Assembly: GCA_905201895.1 (NCBI GenBank)
Contig: CAJKPX010000041.1
Coordinates: 1-17,631 of the forward strand
Length of the DNA: 17,631 nucleotides
Origin: an uncultured Eubacteriales bacterium
GTDB taxonomy: Bacteria; Bacillota; Clostridia; Oscillospirales; CAG-272
Direction of reading: 5' to 3'
Positions 7,222 to 14,383 of the stretch are shown piece after piece. The notes below the pieces were generated by a model. The model was not told the origin of the DNA. It saw only the letters and a list, made by a program, of their open reading frames with translations, and did not search any database. Position 1 is the first letter of the stretch; each line of letters opens with the position of its first letter. The position numbers and the translations under genes are program-made.

Positions 7222-7250
7222 ATTATATCACACTTTTTTTTCAATTGCAA
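7222..7250 (-). promoter_or_regulatory. Promoter of tRNA-Trp
   Basis: On the minus strand TTGCAA (7245-7250), 17 bases, then TATAAT (7222-7227), with TGA before the -10 (extended -10). The start would be about 20 nt before the tRNA 5' end. Confidence 0.8.
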
Positions 7251-7461
7251 TACCTTTTTCAAAATTTCTTTTTATTTTTCTCGTTTTCTTCCCCGTTGTC
7301 CGTCCGCTTTTGCGGTTCTGCGGTTATTTTTTCATTCGTCGATTTGTCGCCCTATATATTAAGGAACAAAATCAAATTGAAAAATGTTCGTTTGTTTTTG
7401 TTTTTTTGAATATTCTTTCAAAAAAGGACGCCGATTTGTCGAAAAAAGTGAAGGAAAAGTG

Positions 7462-7490
7462 TTGACAAAGAAAAAATGTTGTGATATAAT
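7462..7490 (+). promoter_or_regulatory. Consensus sigma-A promoter of the peptide transporter operon
   Basis: TTGACA (7462-7467), 17 bases, TATAAT (7485-7490), with TGA before the -10. Both hexamers, the spacing and the extended -10 are all perfect. The start would fall near 7497. Such a match suggests strong expression, which fits the C-ending codon bias of the binding-protein gene downstream. Confidence 0.9.
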
Positions 7491-7496
7491 AACACG

Positions 7497-7778
7497 TAAC
7501 ATATATCCGACCCGCTTTTTTGGCGGTGTCTCCCGTTTTCGTTGAATATCAACGCACAATGCCCGTTCTTATGTGTATGCGAAAGGCTCCCTTGTTCGTT
7601 TGAGGTCCTCCTTGCTCCGCAATTGCAGAGAAGGGCTCATTGTTTTTTGTGGTGTGACAAAAAAATCACAATCCTAAACCCTGCGTTGAGCGCTGCTTGC
7701 GAGAGCGCGAAAACTCATTGGTTGTACGCCTGTTCATGGGGCTTGCAATAAAACAAAATTAAAAAAGGAGAGAAAACC
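7497..7778 (+). promoter_or_regulatory. Long structured 5' leader, unidentified
   Basis: About 280 nt separate the predicted start from the first ORF, with no convincing gene. Hairpins visible: CGTTGA/TCAACG over ATA (7540-7554), CCCTT/AAGGG enclosing a nested arm (7589-7635) followed by T6 at 7643-7648, TGTGA/TCACA (7653-7670), and GCGCT/AGCGC (7690-7708). The second, with its T-run, could act as an attenuator. I do not recognise any known riboswitch or T-box motif. The start of translation downstream has AGGAG at 7766-7770. Confidence 0.5.
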
Positions 7779-9920
7779 ATGAAAAAACTTCTGGCACTGG
7801 TTCTGGTAGTGGTTATGCTTCTGTCTGTCGTATCGTGCGGCGGCAAGAAGTATGTTGACCCCTATAAGGACCTCGACTACGATGAAGTTTCCGAGGCACT
7901 CTATAACGCTATTCTCGGAGATTTCAAAACTGCCTACGATGCAGCGAAGGCAGCTACCAGCGTATCTGAGAGACAGGCTCTGATGGCTATCGCTGAGGCG
8001 AAGCTGATGAGCGCGGCTGTTATGCTGCCTCTCACCACCAAGGGCGGTATGTACGCTATCTCGCGTGTTGCACCCAACACTGCAACTTCTACCCTTTGGG
8101 GTAACGATAGCTACAGATACCACGACGTGATCGTTTGCACCACGCCCATCAAGTCTGCTGACAGAGCAGAGATGAAGGCTGCTTGGGCAGAGAAGAAGGG
8201 CACCGGCACCTACGAGGAGTGGGTAAAGGCATACCTTGAGGAGAAGGGCTACGAGATCCAGGACACCTACTCGATCGGTTATTCTTCCGACCCCCAGACC
8301 TGGGACGTTCTTGCAACCTCCAGAGCTGCTGACTCCGAGGCAATCGTAAACCTTTACGACGGTCTGTATGAGTACGACATGGAAAACGAGCTCAAGCCCG
8401 CACTGGCTGAGAGCTACACCGTTTCCGCTGACGGCAAGACCTACACCTTCAAGATCCGTGAAGGCGTGAAGTGGGTTGACTACCAGGGCAACGAGATCGG
8501 CGAAGTAAAGGCTGATGACTTTGTTGCAGGTATGCAGCACATGATGGATGCTCAGGGCGGTCTTGAGTACCTCGTTCAGGGTATCATCAAGAATGCTACC
8601 GAGTACATCACCGGCGAGGTTACCGAATTCGCACAGGTTGGTGTTAAGGCAGAGGGCGACTACACCCTCGTATACACCCTTGAGGCTCCCTGCCCGTTCT
8701 TCATGACCATGCTGGGCTACGGCGTGTTCGCTCCCATGAACAGAGAGTTCTACGTTTCCGAGGGCGGTAAGTTCGGCGCAGACTACAAGGCTGACGCTGA
8801 GGACTACACCTACGGTAAGACCCCCGAGGACATCGCTTACTGCGGTCCTTACACCGTTTCCAACTTCACTCAGGAGAACAAGATCGTGTTCTCTGCAAAC
8901 GCAAACTACTGGGATGCTGAGGGCATCAACGTGAAGACCATTGAGTGGCTCTTCAACGACGGTAAGGATGCAACCAAGGCATACAACGATATGAAGGCCG
9001 GCACCATCGCAGGCTGCTCGCTCAACCCCAGCGCGCTCGTTCAGGCTCGCAAGGACAAGGTTGAGGGCACCGACAAGACCTGGTACGATACCTACTACTA
9101 TGTATCCGCTACCGACGCTACCTCCTTCATGGCGTTCTACAACGTAAACCGTTCCATCTTCACGAACTTCAACGATACCTCCAAGGCAGTTTCCACGCTG
9201 TCCGCTGAGGATCACGCTCGCACCACTGCTGCTATGCGTAACGTTCACTTCCGTCGTGCGATCTCCTTCGCAACCGACAGAGCGTCCTACAACGCACAGA
9301 CCAACGGTGAGGAGCTCAAGCTCAACTCGCTCCGTAACTGCTACACCCCCGGTAACTTCATCGCTCTCGCTGAGGAAGTAACCGTTAAGATCAACGGCAC
9401 CGACAAGACCTACGCAGCAGGCACCTACTACGGTAAGATCATGCAGGATCAGCTCGATGCTGACGGCGTTAAGATCAAGGTTTGGGATCCCAAGGCTGAC
9501 GACGGCAACGGTTCCTCCGACGGCTTCGACGGCTGGTACAACGTTGCAAACGCAGTTGAAGAGCTCAACATCGCAATCGACGAGCTCGGCAAAGAGGGCA
9601 TCAAGATCTCCGAGAAGAACCCCATTAAGTTTGAGCTTCCTTACTACTCCGGTAGCGACAGCTACAAGAACCGCGCTCAGGCTTACAAGCAGAGCGTAGA
9701 GGAAGCTCTCGAGGGCAAGGTTGAGGTCGTTCTCGTTGACTGCCCCACCTCCGACGAGTGGTACTATGCAGGCTACTACACCAACACCGGTGCAGAGGCT
9801 AACTACGATATGTACGACGTATCCGGTTGGGGTCCTGACTACGGTGATCCCCAGACCTACCTGGATACCTTCCTGCCCGACTACGCAGGCTACATGGTGA
9901 AGTGCATCGGTATCTATTAA
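7779..9920 (+). CDS. oppA: Oligopeptide-binding lipoprotein, apparently circularly permuted
   Basis: A 713-residue cluster-C (SBP_bac_5) peptide-binding lipoprotein. The signal is MKKLLALVLVVVMLLSVVSC with lipidated Cys20. Residues from about 163 match the usual mature start of AmiA/AliA/OppA: GYSSDPQTWDVL, LYDGLYEYD, PALAESYTVSADGKTYTFKI, VKADDFVAGMQH, CGPYTVSNF, RRAISFATDR, and WGPDYGDPQTYLDTF at 684-698. The protein stops 15 residues after that, although relatives go on for about 100 more. The missing part appears at the N-terminus: residues about 31-140, with SERQALMAIAEAKLMSAAVM, LPLTTKGGMYAISRVAP (83-99) and WGNDSYRYHD, resemble the Ami-type C-terminal segment. Hence a circular permutation is proposed. 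It should capture extracellular peptides for the permeases downstream. Codons are strongly biased to C-ending forms, as in highly expressed genes. Start ATG follows AGGAG by eight bases. Confidence 0.85.
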   Translation: MKKLLALVLVVVMLLSVVSCGGKKYVDPYKDLDYDEVSEALYNAILGDFKTAYDAAKAATSVSERQALMAIAEAKLMSAAVMLPLTTKGGMYAISRVAPNTATSTLWGNDSYRYHDVIVCTTPIKSADRAEMKAAWAEKKGTGTYEEWVKAYLEEKGYEIQDTYSIGYSSDPQTWDVLATSRAADSEAIVNLYDGLYEYDMENELKPALAESYTVSADGKTYTFKIREGVKWVDYQGNEIGEVKADDFVAGMQHMMDAQGGLEYLVQGIIKNATEYITGEVTEFAQVGVKAEGDYTLVYTLEAPCPFFMTMLGYGVFAPMNREFYVSEGGKFGADYKADAEDYTYGKTPEDIAYCGPYTVSNFTQENKIVFSANANYWDAEGINVKTIEWLFNDGKDATKAYNDMKAGTIAGCSLNPSALVQARKDKVEGTDKTWYDTYYYVSATDATSFMAFYNVNRSIFTNFNDTSKAVSTLSAEDHARTTAAMRNVHFRRAISFATDRASYNAQTNGEELKLNSLRNCYTPGNFIALAEEVTVKINGTDKTYAAGTYYGKIMQDQLDADGVKIKVWDPKADDGNGSSDGFDGWYNVANAVEELNIAIDELGKEGIKISEKNPIKFELPYYSGSDSYKNRAQAYKQSVEEALEGKVEVVLVDCPTSDEWYYAGYYTNTGAEANYDMYDVSGWGPDYGDPQTYLDTFLPDYAGYMVKCIGIY

Positions 9921-9962
9921 TCTGCTGATTGATAGATAATCGTATCATTTGAAATGAAATGA

Positions 9963-10000
9963 CACGGTGGAGGATGGACCTTGGTTCATCCTCCTATCGT
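9963..10000 (+). other. Intercistronic hairpin between binding protein and permease genes
   Basis: GGAGGATG (9969-9976) and CATCCTCC (9987-9994) pair perfectly, and three more pairs may extend inward to a CTTG loop; ACG/CGT outside adds further pairing. No T-tract follows. It sits in the only large gap of the operon (103 bp), a common place for an mRNA-stabilising or partial-readthrough structure that keeps binding protein in excess over membrane components. Confidence 0.7.
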
Positions 10001-10023
10001 GGTAATTATGAGAGATTGATATT

Positions 10024-11613
10024 ATGACAAAATATTTGATAAACCGCATTCTTCGCGGACTTTTGTCCGTTGTTGCCGTCGTGGCAATCGTCATGCTCCT
10101 GATCTATTCTCTGATGAACAGAGACCAGATCTTTGCGCAGGACTCCAACTACTCGCACATGCAGAGTAACGATAAAGAGACCTATAAGATGCGCAGATGG
10201 GAGGAGTTTGGCTATCTGGATTACGTGCCGTACAGCGACTATCTGGTCGAGCTGAAAAAGAGCGGTGAGATCTCGGACGAGACCTACGCCAATGCGGTGA
10301 AAATCGCCTTCAAGGCAAAGGACGATAGTGCTGCCACAAAGGAATTTGTGGAAAAGTTCACCGAATATTATGAAAGCAAGGGTTATAAGGTCCGCCGTCT
10401 GGATGCTGACGTGCTGCCCGGCACCGTCCGTCTCAAGCCCGGTGGAGCGCCCGCACTGTTTGCATACCGCGACGTCCCGCTGCACACTCGCCTGTGGAAC
10501 TATTTCTCAGGCATTTTCCGCGTTGATAATATCCATTGGGCACCCGACGACGCAAATCTCGGAGAGAGAGGTCTGACCTTCACGCTCTTCGACCCCCTCT
10601 ATGGCGGAGAGAAATTTTCTCCCGCAATCATCGGCAACGGTACGCAGCATAAGTACCTGTTGTATTTCGATTCGCAATTCCCCTATATCCATCAGAATAT
10701 TCTGACCGTTCGCTTGGGAACCTCTTACAGTATCAGAAAGGGTATTGACGTGTTCAATATGATGACCGATACGCAGGGCTCCTACACCTATTCCACGGTC
10801 ACCTATCCCTCCGGCTTGGTGGCGAGTGGTGCGGATGATCTTCACACCGCAACCTACGTTTCGGGCTCGCTTGAGAACGGAACCGTGGTTATCAAGGACC
10901 GTTTCGTAGACAACTACACCAGTGTGACAACCAATAAAAACGGACTTTCCAAGATGGGATATTCGTTTGTAATCGGTATCATCTCGGTTTTACTTGCATA
11001 TATCATCGCCATCCCGCTCGGAACCCTGATGGCACTTAAGAAGGACACGCTGATCGACAAGCTCGGCACGATCTATATCGTCTTTATCATGGCGGTTCCC
11101 TCGCTTGCCTATATCTTCCTGTTTAAGGCGGTGGGCTCAAGCATGGGACTTCCGGGTACGTTTGACGTGGACAAGGCAGGGGCGAACAAGCTCATGTACG
11201 TGCTGCCGATCGTATCGCTTGCGCTGCCCTCGATCGCAAACCTGATGAAGTGGCTCCGCCGCTACATGATCGACCAGATGAACTCGGACTACGTGAAGTT
11301 CGCGCGCTCGGGCGGTCTTTCTGAGGGTGAGATCTTCAGCAAGCACATTCTGAAAAATGCAATTATTCCGGTTGTACACGGAATTCCCGGAAGCGTTCTC
11401 GGCGCAATGGTCGGTGCGATCATCACCGAGCGCGTGTACGTGGTGCCCGGAACGGGTAACCTGCTCACCAACGCGATCAACGCGTTCGATAACGGCGTTA
11501 TCGTCGGTGTGGCTCTGTTCTATGCACTGCTCTCGGTTGTTTCGGTTATCCTGGGCGATATTCTGATGACCCTTGTGGACCCCAGAATTTCGTTCGTTTC
11601 AAAGGCAAGGTGA
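10024..11613 (+). CDS. oppB: Oligopeptide ABC permease, OppB/AmiC type with large external domain
   Basis: A 529-residue inner-membrane permease. TM1 spans about 8-30. A hydrophilic stretch of about 280 residues (31-310) precedes the TM2-to-TM6 core, which begins at YSFVIGIISVLLAYIIAIPLG. The EAA coupling loop is ARSGGLSEGEIFSKHILKNA (about 427-446), and VPGTGNLLTNAI and the ending LVDPRISF are family-typical. Ordinary OppB has about 310 residues; AmiC of streptococci (about 500) also carries a big external domain, so the Ami type fits. SD is weak (GAGAG nine bases before ATG). The next permease follows within five bases. Confidence 0.9.
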   Translation: MTKYLINRILRGLLSVVAVVAIVMLLIYSLMNRDQIFAQDSNYSHMQSNDKETYKMRRWEEFGYLDYVPYSDYLVELKKSGEISDETYANAVKIAFKAKDDSAATKEFVEKFTEYYESKGYKVRRLDADVLPGTVRLKPGGAPALFAYRDVPLHTRLWNYFSGIFRVDNIHWAPDDANLGERGLTFTLFDPLYGGEKFSPAIIGNGTQHKYLLYFDSQFPYIHQNILTVRLGTSYSIRKGIDVFNMMTDTQGSYTYSTVTYPSGLVASGADDLHTATYVSGSLENGTVVIKDRFVDNYTSVTTNKNGLSKMGYSFVIGIISVLLAYIIAIPLGTLMALKKDTLIDKLGTIYIVFIMAVPSLAYIFLFKAVGSSMGLPGTFDVDKAGANKLMYVLPIVSLALPSIANLMKWLRRYMIDQMNSDYVKFARSGGLSEGEIFSKHILKNAIIPVVHGIPGSVLGAMVGAIITERVYVVPGTGNLLTNAINAFDNGVIVGVALFYALLSVVSVILGDILMTLVDPRISFVSKAR

Positions 11614-11618
11614 TAGAT

Positions 11619-12608
11619 ATGGCAAACGAAAAGATCAGTTTAGAAGAATTGAATATGTCTGAGGAAGAACTGTTCTCTCGCGTGGACCACGACAGCCTTT
11701 CCTCCGAGCGCATCACCGCACCGCGCTATTCCTATTGGAAGTCGGTGTTCCGTGTGTTCTTCAAAAAGAAGATCAACATCATCGTGCTCTCGATTTTGGC
11801 GTTGGTGATTATTTTCACCTACGTCTACCCCCTCGTGATCGGCTACGATCCCGATAAGTCGCCCTATATCAACCTGCGTGTTGAGGGTGCAACCCACCTC
11901 TCTCCCTCCAAGGCGATCGAAAAATTCGGCTTCGAACTGAGCTGGGTGTTCGGTTCGGGTAGCTCGGGTCAGTCGACGTTTGACGCGATCTGGTACGGAT
12001 CGAGCATCTCGATCTCACTCGCCCTGATCTGCGCGCTGATCAACATGACGGTTGGCGTTGTGATCGGTGCGATCTGGGGATTCTCCAAGACCGTGGACGT
12101 CTTTATGACCGAGGTCTACAACATCATTGCAAACATCCCCTATATTCTGCTCATCTCGGTGCTCGTGCTGATCATGTCGGCAAGCTTCTGGACGATGGTG
12201 TTTGCACTCACGATCACAGGATGGCTGGGTATTGCCTACTTTATCCGTACACAGGTGGTCATCATCCGTGACCGCGAGTATAACCTTGCTTCGCGCTGCC
12301 TGGGAACTCCCATCACGCGCATCGCAACCAAAAACATTCTGCCCTTCATGACCTCGGTAATCGTAACGCTTGCGGCAACCGAAATTCCTTCCTATATTTC
12401 CTACGAGGTATTCCTCTCCTATATCGGAATGGGTCTGAAGGATATGTCGCTCGGTAAGCTGATCGAGGCATCGCAGAATGCAATGGTAACCCCCGGTTGG
12501 GAAATGGAATTCTGGTGCCCCGTTGCGGTGGCATCCATCATCACCGTCGTGCTCTACGTGGTTGGACAGAACCTTGGTGACGCCTCCGACCCGAGAACGC
12601 ATATGTAA
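11619..12608 (+). CDS. oppC: Oligopeptide ABC permease, OppC/AmiD type
   Basis: A 329-residue partner permease. An N-terminal cytosolic tail is followed by TM1 (INIIVLSILALVIIFTYVYP, about 52-71), an external loop, and the BPD_transp core starting at WYGSSISISLALICALINMT. The EAA loop is ASRCLGTPITRIATKNILPF, and the ending NLGDASDPRTHM is OppC-like. The frame also opens at a GTG (11610) that overlaps the upstream stop, but ATG 11619 has AAGG eight bases before it and is preferred. It would form the translocation channel with the upstream permease. Confidence 0.92.
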   Translation: MANEKISLEELNMSEEELFSRVDHDSLSSERITAPRYSYWKSVFRVFFKKKINIIVLSILALVIIFTYVYPLVIGYDPDKSPYINLRVEGATHLSPSKAIEKFGFELSWVFGSGSSGQSTFDAIWYGSSISISLALICALINMTVGVVIGAIWGFSKTVDVFMTEVYNIIANIPYILLISVLVLIMSASFWTMVFALTITGWLGIAYFIRTQVVIIRDREYNLASRCLGTPITRIATKNILPFMTSVIVTLAATEIPSYISYEVFLSYIGMGLKDMSLGKLIEASQNAMVTPGWEMEFWCPVAVASIITVVLYVVGQNLGDASDPRTHM

Positions 12609-12620
12609 GGGGGGACTGAC

Positions 12621-14369
12621 ATGGAAGATAAGAAAGTTTTGCTGTCGGTCCGCGACCTGCACGTGAAATTCAGCGTGCGCGGAAGAACGCTCACCGCGAT
12701 CCGCGGCGTGTCGCTTGACCTTTATGAAAACGAGTCGATCGCCATCGTTGGTGAATCGGGCTCGGGTAAGTCGGTTCTCACCAAAACCTTTGCGGGTATG
12801 CTCGATTCCAACGGCTATATCAGCCAGGGTGACCTGATGTTTGATGACGATGAGCTTGCGGAAACCAATGCGGCTCTCACAACACGGGCAAAGCGCATGA
12901 TTCTGGAGGGCATTCAGAAGCTCAATCAATTCTCCCGCTATGAGCTGGGTGCCGATATTTATCGGCAGATTCTCGATCTGGAGTCTGAAAAGCGCCAGAA
13001 GATGTCCTTGAGCGAGGAGGAGGAAGCCGAGATCACCGAACTGATCGAGGATCTCACCTTCAAGCGCACCGAGCTCTTCAACCGCAGACAAACGGTTGAC
13101 ACCTCGAAAGAAAAGGCACTCTACAAGCAGCTCTCCGCTGAGATCGCAGCGTACGATGCCCAAATTAAGGAGGCACACCAGCGCCACGATCAGACTGTTG
13201 CCGCACACAAGGCGGCTGCCAAAAACGATACCGCATATCAGAAGGATTACGCAGAGCGCATGGCTGCACTGCGTGCCGAGTACGAAAAGGCGCTCGCGGG
13301 TGAGGTCTCCAAGGAGACCAAAGCGCGCAACGAGGTGCTGGCAAAGGAGATCTATCTCTCGGTTGCCAGATACGGTTTGCGCAAGCGCATTTCCTATTTC
13401 AAGGCACTCCTCCGCGCTATGGAGAAGGCAATGAAGATGGGTGTGGATCTGAACGACGAGACGGCACGCAATGCCGTGTTTGACAGCGTGGTGTTCCGCG
13501 TGGAGTATCTCGGTGAAACCGAAACCGAGCTCCACGGCAGATGCAAGCTCAACCTTGCAAAGATCAAATACAACAAGGACTGGATGCAGATCCGCGGAAA
13601 GCGCATCGCAACCGTGTTCCAGGACCCGATGACCTCGCTCAACCCGATCGTGACCATCGGAAAGCAGATCACCTCGATCATTCTCAAGCATCAGCAGTGC
13701 TCCGCGCTCGAGGCAAGACGCCGCGCGCTCGTTCTGATGAAGAAGGTTGGTATCCCGAACGCCGAAAAGCGCTTCGACGATTATCCCTTCCAGTATTCGG
13801 GCGGTATGCGTCAGAGAATCGTTATCGCGATTGCACTCTGCTGCCAGCCCAAGATTCTGATCTGCGACGAGCCGACCACCGCGCTCGACGTAACGATTCA
13901 GGCGCAGATTCTCAAGCTTCTTAAGGACCTGCAAAAGGAATTCAACTATACCATCGTGTTTATCACGCACGACCTGGGCGTGGTTGCAAATATTGCCGAC
14001 CGCGTTGCCGTTCTCTATGCGGGACAGGTTGTGGAGCTGGGAACGGTGGAGGACGTGTTCTACGATTCGCGTCACCCCTACACGTGGGCTCTGCTCTCGT
14101 CGATGCCCCAGCTGGCACAGAGAAACACCAAGCTCTATTCGATCTCGGGCACGCCGCCCTCCCTCTACAACTCGATCGTGGGAGACGCGTTTGCACCCAG
14201 AAATCCCTATTGTCTCAAGATCGACACGCTCAAGGAGCCGCCCATGTTCCGCATCAGCGATACGCACTATGCGAAAACCTGGCTGCTTGACCCCAGAGCT
14301 CCGCAGGTGGAAAAGCCCGAAATTATCCAGAACATTCATGAAAAGCTCATGAAGGTATATAAGGTGTAA
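12621..14369 (+). CDS. oppD: Oligopeptide ABC ATPase, OppD type with a long internal insert
   Basis: A 582-residue ATPase; OppD is usually about 330-360. Walker A is GESGSGKS (44-51), the Q-loop Gln334 in TVFQDPMTSLNP, signature YSGGMRQ (392-398), Walker B ILICDEP (412-418), and H-loop His450. About 280 residues separate Walker A from the Q-loop where about 55 are normal. The insert, roughly 80-315, is rich in Glu, Lys, Ala and Arg, without Pro, and reads as long helices or coiled coil. The C-terminal oligopeptide-transporter domain is present (SISGTPPSLYNSIVGDAFAP) but its usual Cys-rich motif is reduced to a single Cys (RNPYCLKID). All ATPase motifs are intact. Start ATG follows a G-rich SD 12 bp after oppC. 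Confidence 0.9.
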   Translation: MEDKKVLLSVRDLHVKFSVRGRTLTAIRGVSLDLYENESIAIVGESGSGKSVLTKTFAGMLDSNGYISQGDLMFDDDELAETNAALTTRAKRMILEGIQKLNQFSRYELGADIYRQILDLESEKRQKMSLSEEEEAEITELIEDLTFKRTELFNRRQTVDTSKEKALYKQLSAEIAAYDAQIKEAHQRHDQTVAAHKAAAKNDTAYQKDYAERMAALRAEYEKALAGEVSKETKARNEVLAKEIYLSVARYGLRKRISYFKALLRAMEKAMKMGVDLNDETARNAVFDSVVFRVEYLGETETELHGRCKLNLAKIKYNKDWMQIRGKRIATVFQDPMTSLNPIVTIGKQITSIILKHQQCSALEARRRALVLMKKVGIPNAEKRFDDYPFQYSGGMRQRIVIAIALCCQPKILICDEPTTALDVTIQAQILKLLKDLQKEFNYTIVFITHDLGVVANIADRVAVLYAGQVVELGTVEDVFYDSRHPYTWALLSSMPQLAQRNTKLYSISGTPPSLYNSIVGDAFAPRNPYCLKIDTLKEPPMFRISDTHYAKTWLLDPRAPQVEKPEIIQNIHEKLMKVYKV

Positions 14370-14383
14370 AGGAGGAAAGGCTT

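Noticed and set aside
7734..9248. A 504-codon minus-strand frame opposite the binding-protein gene
   Set aside because: It is explained by the strongly C-ending codons of the plus-strand lipoprotein gene; no start signal or known domain.
7779..9920. Simple C-terminal truncation of the binding protein by a nonsense mutation
   Set aside because: The absent segment seems to be present at the N-terminus, and no in-frame remnant follows the stop, so permutation is the better account.
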